Shown piece after piece: positions 55,326 to 63,687 of a DNA stretch of 64,000 nucleotides. Position 1 is the stretch's first letter. Each line of letters starts with the position of its first letter. The notes beneath the pieces were generated by a model. That model searched no databases. It was given only the letters and a program-made list of their open reading frames with translations, and was not told the DNA's origin. The translations under genes and the position numbers were made by a program. The DNA comes from Noviherbaspirillum sp. UKPF54. GTDB lineage: Bacteria; Pseudomonadota; Gammaproteobacteria; Burkholderiales; Burkholderiaceae_D. The DNA lies in NCBI RefSeq assembly GCF_007874125.1, contig NZ_CP040128.1, positions 620,001-684,000 of the forward strand, given 5' to 3'.

Positions 55326-55326
55326 C

Positions 55327-56097
55327 ATGGCCAAGTTCCGCTGCCTGGCCATACTGCTGTTGGCGCTGCTGTGCGGCATGGGCGCACAGGCGGCGCCGCC
55401 CGCGCGGCCCGCCGCGCTGCACATTCTTTTCATCGGCAACAGCTATACCTATACCAACGACCTGCCGGCGCTGGTGCGCGAACTGGCGCGGGCCAGCGGC
55501 GCGGCACGGCGGGTGGAAACCGAAGCGGTCACCGCCGGCGGCATGGACCTGAAATGGCACTGGGAGCAGGGCGCGGCGCGCGCGGCCCTGATGCGGAAAA
55601 AATGGGACTACGTGGTGCTGCAGGACTTCAGCACCTTGCCGCTGACCGACGCGGCGGCCGTGCGGCAGTACGTGCGCCTGTTCGACGAACAGATCCGCCG
55701 CGCGGGCGCGCGCACCGTGCTGTACCTGACGTGGGCACGCGCTACCGCGCCCGAGGCCCAGGCCCAGATCAACCGCGTCTATTACGGCATCGGCGGCGAA
55801 ATCGGCGCGCGCGTGGCCCCGGTGGGGCCGGCCTGGGCCATCGCGCGCGAACTGGACCCGCGCATTCGTCTATACGAAAGCGACAATAGCCATCCAACCC
55901 TGGCCGGGTCCTACCTGGCTGCCTATGTGTTCCAGCTCACCCTGTTCGGCAAGTCGCCGCGCATGCCGGATGTGCCGCGCGGACTGACGGCCGTCGAGCA
56001 TCGCGTGCTGCTGCTGGCGGCGCTGCGTGCCACGGCGCGCAACGACTGGCTGGCACGCTTATCGCCCATGGAGCTCGCGGCCGGCCCGCCCGGCTGA
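55327..56097 (+). CDS. SGNH/GDSL-fold hydrolase, exported
   Basis: 256 residues, signal peptide to about GAQAA (residue 22). Block I is LHILFIGNSYTYTNDLP (nucleophile Ser in GNS), the later YVVLQDFS matches the block III side, and SDNSHPTLAGSYLAAYVF carries the Asp-x-x-His pair (here DNSH). This resembles DUF4886-type SGNH enzymes. It should be a periplasmic esterase or deacylase; substrate unknown. Tightly coupled to the metallo-beta-lactamase-fold gene. Confidence 0.85.
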   Translation: MAKFRCLAILLLALLCGMGAQAAPPARPAALHILFIGNSYTYTNDLPALVRELARASGAARRVETEAVTAGGMDLKWHWEQGAARAALMRKKWDYVVLQDFSTLPLTDAAAVRQYVRLFDEQIRRAGARTVLYLTWARATAPEAQAQINRVYYGIGGEIGARVAPVGPAWAIARELDPRIRLYESDNSHPTLAGSYLAAYVFQLTLFGKSPRMPDVPRGLTAVEHRVLLLAALRATARNDWLARLSPMELAAGPPG

Positions 56098-56118
56098 GGC
56101 AGCCGAAAAAGGCAGGGC

Positions 56119-56150
56119 AAAAAAAAGCAGGGCAACTTGCGTCGCCCTGC
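56119..56150 (-). terminator. Terminator of the ku gene
   Basis: Stem GCAGGGC / GCCCTGC (56127-56133 and 56144-56150) preceded on the plus strand by eight A, which is a T-run on the minus strand. It lies 65 bp downstream of the ku stop. Confidence 0.7.
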
Positions 56151-56213
56151 AACCCGAACAAACACACCACCAGGAGACATCCAACTCGATTTTCTCTTGC
56201 GCGCACGGATGCG

Positions 56214-56846
56214 CTAATGCAGCCTGCCCCGCGTCCGGCCTGCCGTCGCGCTGCCGCGCCGCGCCGCCATGCGCGGCGTGCGGCGGTGCGGCCTGCCCCA
56301 CAGCCTGTCCATCAAATCCTCTTCCAGCTCCAGCCCGCCCTGTTCGGCCAGGTCGAGCAGTTCCTCCAGTTCGACCACTTCCGCCGAGCGGCCCGGCATG
56401 GCTACCTCGATGCGCACGTCCGGTTCCGGACGCAGCGCATCCCATTGCTGCGTCATGCTGTCGACCAGCCGTGTGGCGGCGGCCAGTTCGCTTTCGCTGA
56501 TGTCGGCTTCGGCGAATTCGCCCGGCGCCATGCCGGGCACGTTGCAGTCGCGCGTTTCGCTGGCATACTCCAGTGTGTTGAGCACCAGCGCCTTACCTTG
56601 TGGAACCAGCGCCGCCAGGTGCCGGCGCATCTGGATCACCACATACGCGATGCCGATCTTGCGGGTGCGGCGCAACGCCTCGCGCAGCACCGCATAGGCC
56701 TTTTCGCCGCCCGGCGGCGGCGCGAGGTAATAGGGCGTCCCGAAATAATGGAAGGGGATTTCCTGCGCCTCGACGAAGGCGAAAATGTCGACTGCATGCG
56801 TCGGCCTGATCTCGCTCCCGCTTGCTCCCTTGTCGGTCAAAATCAC
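56214..56846 (-). CDS. Ku-family DNA end-binding protein, N-terminally truncated
   Basis: 210 residues starting at a GTG (56846) behind an AAGGAAAGG site. The sequence joins the Ku fold only at the segment VILTDKG...HAVDIFAFVEAQEIPFHYFGTPYYLAP and then follows it well (AYAVLREALRRTRKIGIAYVVI, HLAALVPQGKALVLNTL). About 75-80 residues of the normal start (WKGAISFGLV type) are missing: the frame upstream is open for only about 23 codons to a TAA overlapping the hemerythrin stop. Bacterial Ku dimers bind DNA ends and recruit LigD; no ligD is in the window. The missing beta-barrel part should abolish ring formation. Probably a decaying copy. Confidence 0.75.
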   Translation of the reverse strand: MILTDKGASGSEIRPTHAVDIFAFVEAQEIPFHYFGTPYYLAPPPGGEKAYAVLREALRRTRKIGIAYVVIQMRRHLAALVPQGKALVLNTLEYASETRDCNVPGMAPGEFAEADISESELAAATRLVDSMTQQWDALRPEPDVRIEVAMPGRSAEVVELEELLDLAEQGGLELEEDLMDRLWGRPHRRTPRMAARRGSATAGRTRGRLH

Positions 56847-56915
56847 TTGGTGCCTTTCCTTGTCTTCGTTGGTCCTGACGGTTCTCGCGGCAAGCGCGGC
56901 AACCGCTGGCGCCGG

Positions 56916-57515
56916 TTAGTGCACGCGCCGCCCCGCCTTGGTCTTGGCAGCGGGTTCCTCGTCTTCGTCGTCCACCGTTTCCGCCGGCGCGATGCCGAGC
57001 TCCTCGCGCAGTTCCAGCTTGCGCTGGCGGATCTCGTCGCCGAGGCCTTCCAGGTCGAGGTCGGCCTTCTTAGCTTTCGGGAACATTTCCTTTTCTTCTT
57101 CCTGAATATGGTGCTTCACGTATTCGCCCAGCACCGTGAACTTCGCGTCGTACAGGTCGTCTTCCGGCTGCATGGCCGCCAGCTCCGTGATGAGCTGCTT
57201 GGCGGAGGCGTGCTCGACCTCGGCTTCGTCCAGCAAGTCCAGGTCGTCGATCGCTTCGCGCAGCGCGGGGTAGAACAGCTCTTCCTCCACCTGCGCGTGG
57301 ATGGTCAGCTCGGCGCAAGTGTTTTCGACCAGCAGCTGTTTGGATTCATCGTCCGGATCGTTGTCTTCTTTCATTTGTTCGAATTCATCGAACATGCGCA
57401 CCACTCTCTTGTGGTCGTCGGCAAGCACGTCGAGCGCATCTTGGGGTTCCGTCTTGGCATGGCCGCGGTACGAGGTAGCCTTCGAAGAAGACTTGGAAGA
57501 CGAACTACGTGGCAT
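56916..57515 (-). CDS. Hemerythrin HHE domain protein
   Basis: 199 residues. A Ser/Lys-rich disordered start (about 1-25), then a four-helix HHE domain with the metal ligands H-x-x-x-E in DDHKRVVRMFDEFE, HAQVEEELFYPAL and HHIQEEEKEMFP, and a charged tail with an acidic and Lys/Arg end. Such proteins bind diiron and oxygen or act in oxidative/nitrosative stress. It is upstream of ku by 69 bp on the same strand and probably co-transcribed. Confidence 0.88.
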   Translation of the reverse strand: MPRSSSSKSSSKATSYRGHAKTEPQDALDVLADDHKRVVRMFDEFEQMKEDNDPDDESKQLLVENTCAELTIHAQVEEELFYPALREAIDDLDLLDEAEVEHASAKQLITELAAMQPEDDLYDAKFTVLGEYVKHHIQEEEKEMFPKAKKADLDLEGLGDEIRQRKLELREELGIAPAETVDDEDEEPAAKTKAGRRVH

Positions 57516-57679
57516 GGCTATCTCCTGTGAGGTTGTCAGGCCGTACTGATCAGCCGGCAGTCCGTTGCTTGTCGCAAGCTCTGTGCCAAGAACGGCTTCA
57601 GGCGAAAAGCCGCCAAGTGGGAGGCGGCGGCGTGGCGCGTGTTGCAGGTCGAAAGCGTTTTTGCAATCAGGTGTAAAAC

Positions 57680-58738
57680 TTACAGCAGTTCAAGCGCCGC
57701 GCCGACCACGCGCGCCGGCGGCACGCCTTCGAGGCAACGATGGTGTCCCTGCGGGCATACGCTCTTGTAGCAGAAGCGGCACGGCACATCCTCGAACAGC
57801 ACCCGGTTCGGTACCTGCCACGGCGTGTGCTGCGGATTGGTCAATGCGTACAGGTCGACCACCGGCGTGCCGACGGCGGCTGCGATATGGGCCGGACCTG
57901 TGTTGTTGGAAATGACGAGCGGGGCGGCCGCGATGAGCGCGGCCAGCTGCCCGAGGCTGAGCTGGCCGGCCAGCGAATGGGCGCGCGCAATGCCGGCCCT
58001 GATCTCGTCGGCCAGCGCGGCTTCCTGCGCCCCGCCGGTCAGCACCAGCGGGCATTGCAGGCGATCGGCCAATTCGCGCGCCACCGCCTTCCAGTGCCGC
58101 GCCGGATAGCGGCGCGAGGCGGCGCTTGCGCCCGGATGCAGCAAGACCCATGGCGCGCCGGCAGCGATGCCGAGCGCGCGCATGCAGGACGCGGCCCAGT
58201 CGGCGTCGCCCGGCTCGATGCGGAACGACAGGCGTTCGTCGCCGGTGCGCGCGCCGACCGACGCCACCAGGTCGAGCTGGCGCCGCACTTCGTGCCGCAC
58301 GCGCTCCTGCGGCTCCGGATCGCGCACCCAGTGGGTCAGCAGCTGGTAGGGGTTCTCATGGCAGTGCGCCAGGCGCAGCGGGATGCGCGCCAGGTGGCAC
58401 AGCAGCGCCGACGGCAGCGGGTTCTGGCTGTAGACGGTGAAGATGACGGCCGCGTCGAAGCGCTGCTTGCGCAGATGGCGGATCATCGCCATGTCGGCGC
58501 GTGCGTCGCGCGCATCGCTGCTCTTGAGCCAGGGCGCGTCGTATTCGATGGCGGCGTCGACTTCGGGGATGAAGCGCGCAACTTCGGCGCCGCTGCGCGA
58601 GGTCAGCAGCGTGAGGCGGCAACCCGGCAGCGACTGCTTGAGCGCGCGCAGCGCCGGAGTGGTCATCAGCACGTCGCCCAGATAGTCGAGCCGGATGCAC
58701 AGGACGTTCCGGGCGTGCTGCCAGCCGCGTTCGCTCAC
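57680..58738 (-). CDS. Glycosyltransferase family 9 (heptosyltransferase-like)
   Basis: 352 residues from the GTG at 58738, which overlaps the phosphatase stop (GTGA), the likely coupled start; the open frame further upstream is not family-like. GT9 signatures: NVLCIRLDYLGDVLMTTPALRALK, LHPGASAASRRYPARHWKAVA, and ISNNTGPAHIAAAVGTPVVDLYALTNPQHTPW. The C-terminal four-cysteine-like segment CRFCYKSVCPQGHHRC is typical of heptosyltransferase relatives. It transfers a heptose or similar sugar from a nucleotide sugar to a surface acceptor. Confidence 0.9.
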   Translation of the reverse strand: MSERGWQHARNVLCIRLDYLGDVLMTTPALRALKQSLPGCRLTLLTSRSGAEVARFIPEVDAAIEYDAPWLKSSDARDARADMAMIRHLRKQRFDAAVIFTVYSQNPLPSALLCHLARIPLRLAHCHENPYQLLTHWVRDPEPQERVRHEVRRQLDLVASVGARTGDERLSFRIEPGDADWAASCMRALGIAAGAPWVLLHPGASAASRRYPARHWKAVARELADRLQCPLVLTGGAQEAALADEIRAGIARAHSLAGQLSLGQLAALIAAAPLVISNNTGPAHIAAAVGTPVVDLYALTNPQHTPWQVPNRVLFEDVPCRFCYKSVCPQGHHRCLEGVPPARVVGAALELL

Positions 58739-59358
58739 GGGCTCAGCGCGCTGCCGGGCGCGGCGCGCAGGAGATCGGGCGGAATGTCCGCCGACAGTTG
58801 CGGCTCGTCCAGCTCCGCGATCAGGGTCGCGGCGGCGTACAGGTCGGACGCAGAAAAGTGCGGCGTGCGCAGCGCCGACATCTTCCACTCCGTTTCGTTG
58901 CCGTTGTCGATCAGGACCGTGCGGCAGCCGGCGCGGCGTCCGGCCTCCACGTCGTTGAGGATGTCGCCGATCATCCAGGACTGCGCAAGGTCGACGCCGT
59001 GTTCGTAGGCGGCGCGATGCAGCATGCCGGGCATCGGCTTGCGGCAGGTGCAGGGGATCGTGTAGCGGCTGATGCTGCCCTCGATGGCGTGCGGGCAGTA
59101 GTAGAAGCCGTCGAGCGTGACGCCGTACTGCGCCAGCAGTTCCTGCAGGCGCTGCTCGACCTGGTCGAGCGCCGCTTCGGTGAACAGGCCGTGGGCGACG
59201 CCGGACTGGTTGGTGACGACGTACAGGGCGTAGCCGAGCTGCCTGAACAGCTGCAGGCCGGGGCCGGCGTGCCAGGTGAGCTGCAGCAGGCCGGGGTTGA
59301 CGTTGTAGGGGATGTTTTCTACAAGAGTACCGTCTTTGTCGAGGAAGATTGCGCGCAT
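58735..59358 (-). CDS. HAD-IIIA phosphatase, GmhB-like
   Basis: 207 residues. Motif I is FLDKDGTLVENIPYNVNP, motif II VVTNQSGVA, the zinc-binding cysteines lie in YYCPHAIEG...IPCTCRKP and motif IV is MIGDILNDVEAG. This is the D-glycero-D-manno-heptose 1,7-bisphosphate 7-phosphatase family. It overlaps the GT9 start, and the operon also has two other sugar genes, so heptose precursor processing for a surface glycan is likely. Other gmhB genes may exist elsewhere. Confidence 0.9.
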   Translation of the reverse strand: MRAIFLDKDGTLVENIPYNVNPGLLQLTWHAGPGLQLFRQLGYALYVVTNQSGVAHGLFTEAALDQVEQRLQELLAQYGVTLDGFYYCPHAIEGSISRYTIPCTCRKPMPGMLHRAAYEHGVDLAQSWMIGDILNDVEAGRRAGCRTVLIDNGNETEWKMSALRTPHFSASDLYAAATLIAELDEPQLSADIPPDLLRAAPGSALSP

Positions 59359-59517
59359 GGTTGGTGGCCTCGTTTCGTCACTGTCGTGGTTTTTCTTCGG
59401 TGACGCGATGCTGTCTTTTCTCCCTGGAGATCAGCCGGGGGCGGCCCGGCATCAGGGACGGGATGAGGCGCGGGGAGAGGGCGGCAACGCGTGCTCGCCG
59501 CCGCATTTTTCGTCCCG

Positions 59518-60288
59518 TCACGGCCACGACGTCTCCTGCATCGGCAGCACCATCACTTCCGGTATCACCGTCTGCTCCGGCAGCATCAGCACCGACTTCA
59601 CCGCGCGCGCGACGTTGGCCGGGTCCTGCAGGGTCGAGACGTCGATGTCGGGGAAGCGGTCCAGCAGGAACGGCGTGCGCATGCCGCCGGCGACGACGGC
59701 GGTGACCTTGATGTTGTGCGGACGAAGTTCCGCGTGCAGCGCGTGCGACAGGCCGAGCAGCCCCCACTTGCTGGCATGGTAGGCCGAGGCGTTGGGCCAC
59801 GCGCGCTTGGCGGCGGTGGAGGAGATGTTGACGATCTGGCCGCCGCGCTGCCTTTTCATGTGCCGCGCGGCGAACTTCGACAGCAGGAACGGGCCGTACA
59901 GGTTGGTGCGGATGACGCGGTCCCAGTCCGCGTAGTCGAGTTCCTCGATCGGACAGGTGACGTCGGTGCCGGCATTGTTGATCAGCACGTCGAGCTTGCC
60001 GAAGCGCTCGACCGTGTCGTCGATTGCGCGCTCGGCGGCGACCGGGTCGCCGACGTTGAAGCCGATCGCATGGGTTTTCCCGCACGACGGCTGCAGCAGC
60101 GCGGCGACGGTCTGCGCCTTGTCCAGGTTGAGGTCGCCCACCACGACGTCGGCGCCGCAGGATGACAGCATGTGGCACAGCGCGGCGCCCAGGCCGCTGG
60201 CGCCGCCGGTGACCAGCACGGCCTTGCCCGCCAGGTCGGACGCTTCGGTGGGGCTGACAGCATAGTTCGATACGTTAACGTTGCTCAA
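59518..60288 (-). CDS. SDR family oxidoreductase of the surface-sugar operon
   Basis: 256 residues, probably starting at the TTG at 60288 behind GGAGG (5-base spacing); no suitable ATG exists and the longer frame is not family-like. Rossmann motif TGGASGLGAALCHM (about 23-36), NNAGTD, catalytic NISSTAAKRAWPNASAYHASKWG (Ser, Tyr, Lys). It probably reduces or oxidises a sugar or nucleotide sugar for the operon glycan. The 159-bp gap to the phosphatase gene shows no further gene. Confidence 0.87.
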   Translation of the reverse strand: MSNVNVSNYAVSPTEASDLAGKAVLVTGGASGLGAALCHMLSSCGADVVVGDLNLDKAQTVAALLQPSCGKTHAIGFNVGDPVAAERAIDDTVERFGKLDVLINNAGTDVTCPIEELDYADWDRVIRTNLYGPFLLSKFAARHMKRQRGGQIVNISSTAAKRAWPNASAYHASKWGLLGLSHALHAELRPHNIKVTAVVAGGMRTPFLLDRFPDIDVSTLQDPANVARAVKSVLMLPEQTVIPEVMVLPMQETSWP

Positions 60289-60335
60289 GTGGGCCTCCAA
60301 AAGGGTGGTTCCGACAAGGGATGGGGAATGGTGTC

Positions 60336-61622
60336 CTAGCTGCGCAATCCGACCTCGGCTGCGGCGTTGCGTGTGCCGGTCGCGTAGGCCGGCGACGGCA
60401 GGGCCACGCGCTCGTACACGTCGGCGATGCGCGTGGCGACCGTGCGCCAGGTGAACTGCTGGTAGGCGCGCCGCATGCCGGCCCAGCCCAGGCGCTGCGC
60501 GATGTGCGGATGGCGCTGCAGCCACAGCAGGCGCTCGGCCAGCGCCTGCGGGTCGTTGGGCGGCACCAGGTAGCCGGTTTCGCCGTCGACCACGGTGGTC
60601 TTGATGCCGCCGACGGCGGTGCCGACGACTGGCGTGCCGCAGGCCATCGCTTCCACCGGCGTGATGCCGAACGGCTCGTACCAGGGCGTGGTGACGAAGA
60701 CGTTGGCCGCGCTGTAGTAATAGCGCAGCTGGGCGCGCTGGCGCTGGCCGGTGAAGGTCACCGCGTCGGCGATGCCGAGCTCCTCCGCCAGAAGCATCAG
60801 TCGTCCCAGTTCCGGCGTGGCGATCGGGTCGGGCAGCTCGGAATTGCCGCCCACCACCAAAAGACGTACCGGCACCTCGTGCTGCTGCTGCAGGATGGCG
60901 GCGGCGCGGATCACGTTGTCGATGCCCTTGCGCGGCACGATGCGGCCCAGTTGCAGCACCACGAATTCGTTGCGGCCGATGCCGAGCTGCTGGCGCGCGT
61001 CGAGCGTGACCGGCCAGAATTCATCGGGGTCGAAACCGCACGGCACGACGTCGATGCGCTCCCTCGGCGCGCCGTACAGGGTTTCCATGTCCTGCTGGTC
61101 CTGCGGGCATTCGGCGAGGATGCAGTCGGCGTCCTGCATCAGCCTTTCCTCGATGTCGAAGCGGATGTCGGGGAAGGCGTCGGCATCCTTCTGGTTCAGG
61201 CGGCGCACCCGTCCCAGCGCATGGAAGGTCATCACGAACGGAATGCCGAGGATGTGCTTGACCTGCTGCGCGACCATGCCGGACATGAAGAAATTGGCGT
61301 GCATCAGGTCGTAGGGAATTTTTTGCCTTCGCGCAAATCGGATCACGAAGCGCCCGAACTGTTCCATATACGGCAGCATCGCTTCCTTGGGAATGAAGTG
61401 GGCCGGCCCGGCGGGGACATGGATCACGCGCACGCCGGGCGACCAGTCGGTCACCGCTTCCTGATCGGTGCAGTCGCGGCGGGTAAAGATGTCGACTTCG
61501 TAGCCGAGGCGGGCCAGATGCTTGGCAAGCTGCGCCACATAGACGTTTTGTCCGCCGCTGTCGATGCCGCCGATGAGCGCCAGGGGCGATGCATGTTCGC
61601 TGATGAGTGCAATTTTTCGCAT
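60336..61622 (-). CDS. Glycosyltransferase family 4 (sucrose-synthase-like)
   Basis: 428 residues from the ATG at 61622 (MRKIALISEHASPLA). GT-B fold: acceptor part with GGIDSGGQNVYVAQLAKHLARLGYEVDIFTRRD, donor part with LGRIVPRKGIDNVIRA, FVTTPWYEPFGITPVEAMACGTPVVGTAVGG (E-x7-E). The opening resembles sucrose/sucrose-phosphate synthase-type GT4 enzymes. It heads the four-gene minus-strand operon GT4-SDR-GmhB-GT9, 47 bp before the SDR start. Confidence 0.9.
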   Translation of the reverse strand: MRKIALISEHASPLALIGGIDSGGQNVYVAQLAKHLARLGYEVDIFTRRDCTDQEAVTDWSPGVRVIHVPAGPAHFIPKEAMLPYMEQFGRFVIRFARRQKIPYDLMHANFFMSGMVAQQVKHILGIPFVMTFHALGRVRRLNQKDADAFPDIRFDIEERLMQDADCILAECPQDQQDMETLYGAPRERIDVVPCGFDPDEFWPVTLDARQQLGIGRNEFVVLQLGRIVPRKGIDNVIRAAAILQQQHEVPVRLLVVGGNSELPDPIATPELGRLMLLAEELGIADAVTFTGQRQRAQLRYYYSAANVFVTTPWYEPFGITPVEAMACGTPVVGTAVGGIKTTVVDGETGYLVPPNDPQALAERLLWLQRHPHIAQRLGWAGMRRAYQQFTWRTVATRIADVYERVALPSPAYATGTRNAAAEVGLRS

Positions 61623-62141
61623 GATTGTCCGGATTATTGGAATTATCGAAGCGCTGCACCGCACACAAAGCAAAGCATGTACCTAGCCGCGATGCGGGCT
61701 GGGCTGCGGCTTGCGCAGGCAGTCGCCGGCCTTTGCGCTGCCGCAAACACCTTGTGCAAAGGCTTGTCGTTACTGCATCTGCGCATGACTGTCGCGGCCG
61801 CAAGATTGCCTCGAGTCACCGATGTCGGACTTCCCCGATGCTGCTCGTCAAGATGGCGGCACGTAATAGGTACGGAATAGGCGCGTAAGAGATACAGGTC
61901 GCTGTAAAAAGTGCTGCTGCGTTGCGCCGGCGTGCAATCGTTACTTCCAGGCTTGGCATTTTTCGGATGCTGCGACGAGGAAAGGATGCTCCGCGTGCCT
62001 GGCATGTAACCTGCATCGATGAAGTTTCGGAGACGGCGGCCGCCTGCGTGTTGCATTAATGCCGGACGCGTTCCGCGCAGCCTTGCTCCTCGACAGGGGG
62101 ACGCCGGAAAGATGATGGTCTTCAAGATAAGGAGATGAACA
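61623..62141. other. 519-bp gap, no gene recognised
   Basis: Divergent upstream region of the surface-sugar operon and the glycine-zipper lipoprotein. Open frames across it lack ribosome sites and family features. I could not identify a convincing -35/-10 pair or large palindrome. Confidence 0.5.
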
Positions 62142-62624
62142 ATGTGGACTGACAAATCGAAATTCGGCGCCATCGCCATCTGCAGCCTTGCCCTGGCCGC
62201 GTGCGGCACGACTGGCATGAACAGCTCCACCGGCGTCGCGTCCGCGCCGCCGGTGACGACCACCGCCGCCACCGCCAGCAACGTGTCCGGCATGGGCGTG
62301 GTGCAGTCCATCGACGTGGTGCCGCGCCAGCAGGCCGGTATCGGCCTGGGGACGGTGGCCGGCGCGGCCGTCGGCGGCCTGCTCGGCAACCAGGTCGGCG
62401 GCGGCAGCGGCAGGACCGCGGCGACGGTCGCCGGCGCGGCCGGCGGGGCGCTGGCCGGCCACCAGATGGAAAAGAATGCGCGCGGCGCGGACCAGGCGTA
62501 CCGGATCACGGTGCGCATGGATGACGGCTCGCTCCAGACCCTGGCCCAGGAAACGGCGCCTCAGGTGGCGGCCGGTGACCGCGTGCGCCTGGCTAACGGC
62601 GTGATCGTCGAGCGCTTCCGCTAA
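62142..62624 (+). CDS. Glycine-zipper 2TM lipoprotein (17-kDa antigen-like)
   Basis: 160 residues. Lipobox LALAAC (cysteine about 21). A Ser/Thr-rich linker, then the glycine zipper GIGLGTVAGAAVGGLLGNQVGGGSGRTAATVAGAAGGALAG, here given only by its ends at about residues 66-107, followed by YRITVRMDDGSLQTLAQ and a final beta domain. The family (Rickettsia 17-kDa antigen, SlyB-like) sits in the outer membrane and supports envelope integrity. AAGGAG precedes the ATG. Confidence 0.9.
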   Translation: MWTDKSKFGAIAICSLALAACGTTGMNSSTGVASAPPVTTTAATASNVSGMGVVQSIDVVPRQQAGIGLGTVAGAAVGGLLGNQVGGGSGRTAATVAGAAGGALAGHQMEKNARGADQAYRITVRMDDGSLQTLAQETAPQVAAGDRVRLANGVIVERFR

Positions 62625-62671
62625 GGGCGACGCTTGCGGCGCTTGCCGTTCCGCCCGCGCGGCCGCGGGCG

Positions 62672-63499
62672 ATGAGCCTCGTCCTGGCCGATATCGGCCG
62701 CTGGGCGGAGTTGCTGCGGCCGTTCTGGCACATCCTGCTGGTGTGGGTGCTGGCGTGGCTGGTGCTGCGCTCGCTGCGCCGCGCGCTGGCGGCATTCAAG
62801 CTGCACATCGAGCACAAGGTCGAGCGCGAGCCGGACGGGGCGCTTGACTTCCGGCGCATCGAGACGCTGACCAACGTGTTTCGCTACGCCGCCGGCATCG
62901 TCGTGTTCGGCGTGGCGGCCATGCTCACGCTGGGCGAGATCGGCATCTCCATCACGCCCATCCTTGCCACGGCCGGCGTGGCCGGCATCGCCATCGGCTT
63001 CGGCGCGCAAAGCCTGGTCAAGGACTTTTTCACGGGCCTGTTCCTGCTGCTGGAAAACCAGGTGAGCGAAGGCGACGTGATCGAGGTCGCGGGCAAGTCC
63101 GGCCATGTCGAGCGCGTCACGCTGCGCCACATCCGCATGCGCGACTACGACGGCAGCGTGCACTTCATCCCGAACGGCATGATCACCACCGTCACCAACC
63201 GCAGCCGGGAATATGCCTATGCGGTGGTCGATTTGTCCGTAGGCCGCCGGGAAGACCTGGATCGTGTCTTCGCGCTGATGCGCGAGGTCGGCGCCGCCAT
63301 GCGCGCGGACGCCGCCGTGGGGACGGCGGTGCTGGGCGAGGTCGATATCGCCGGGGTCGAAAAAGTCGAGGATGCGGCAATGACGGTGCGTTGCCGACTG
63401 AAAGTGAAGCCTTCCCGGCAGTGGAGCGTGCGGCGGGAATTTCTGCGCCGCATGAAATTGGCGCTGGACAGGGAGCACCCGCCGGCTTCTCCGACGTAA
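62672..63499 (+). CDS. Small MscS-family mechanosensitive channel
   Basis: 275 residues. Helices at about 15-35, 70-92 and 95-125; the pore helix region is AGVAGIAIGFGAQSLVKDFFTGLFLLLENQ, followed by the beta domain GDVIEVAGKSGHVERVTLRHIRMRDYDGSVHFIPNG. It opens on membrane tension and releases solutes on osmotic downshift. The start is 47 bp after the glycine-zipper gene. Confidence 0.92.
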   Translation: MSLVLADIGRWAELLRPFWHILLVWVLAWLVLRSLRRALAAFKLHIEHKVEREPDGALDFRRIETLTNVFRYAAGIVVFGVAAMLTLGEIGISITPILATAGVAGIAIGFGAQSLVKDFFTGLFLLLENQVSEGDVIEVAGKSGHVERVTLRHIRMRDYDGSVHFIPNGMITTVTNRSREYAYAVVDLSVGRREDLDRVFALMREVGAAMRADAAVGTAVLGEVDIAGVEKVEDAAMTVRCRLKVKPSRQWSVRREFLRRMKLALDREHPPASPT

Positions 63500-63687
63500 T
63501 TGGAATCCTTACCCGGAGCCGTGCAAACTTTACCCGGAACGCGGACCGGCGCGGCGCGCGCCGGCGCACGGTTTCGCAGGCATGGATGTTGCGTTTTGCG
63601 TCTGCGTGGACCCGTCGGCCGGGTGCAGCGAAACGATCGGCAACCGAACAGGCTTTGCCGTCTGCCCGGGATGACAGGAGGAATGAC

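Noticed and set aside
63500..63687. Repeated TTACCCGGA (two copies) as an operator
   Set aside because: Only a 9-base direct repeat in a short GC-rich gap; too weak to support a feature.
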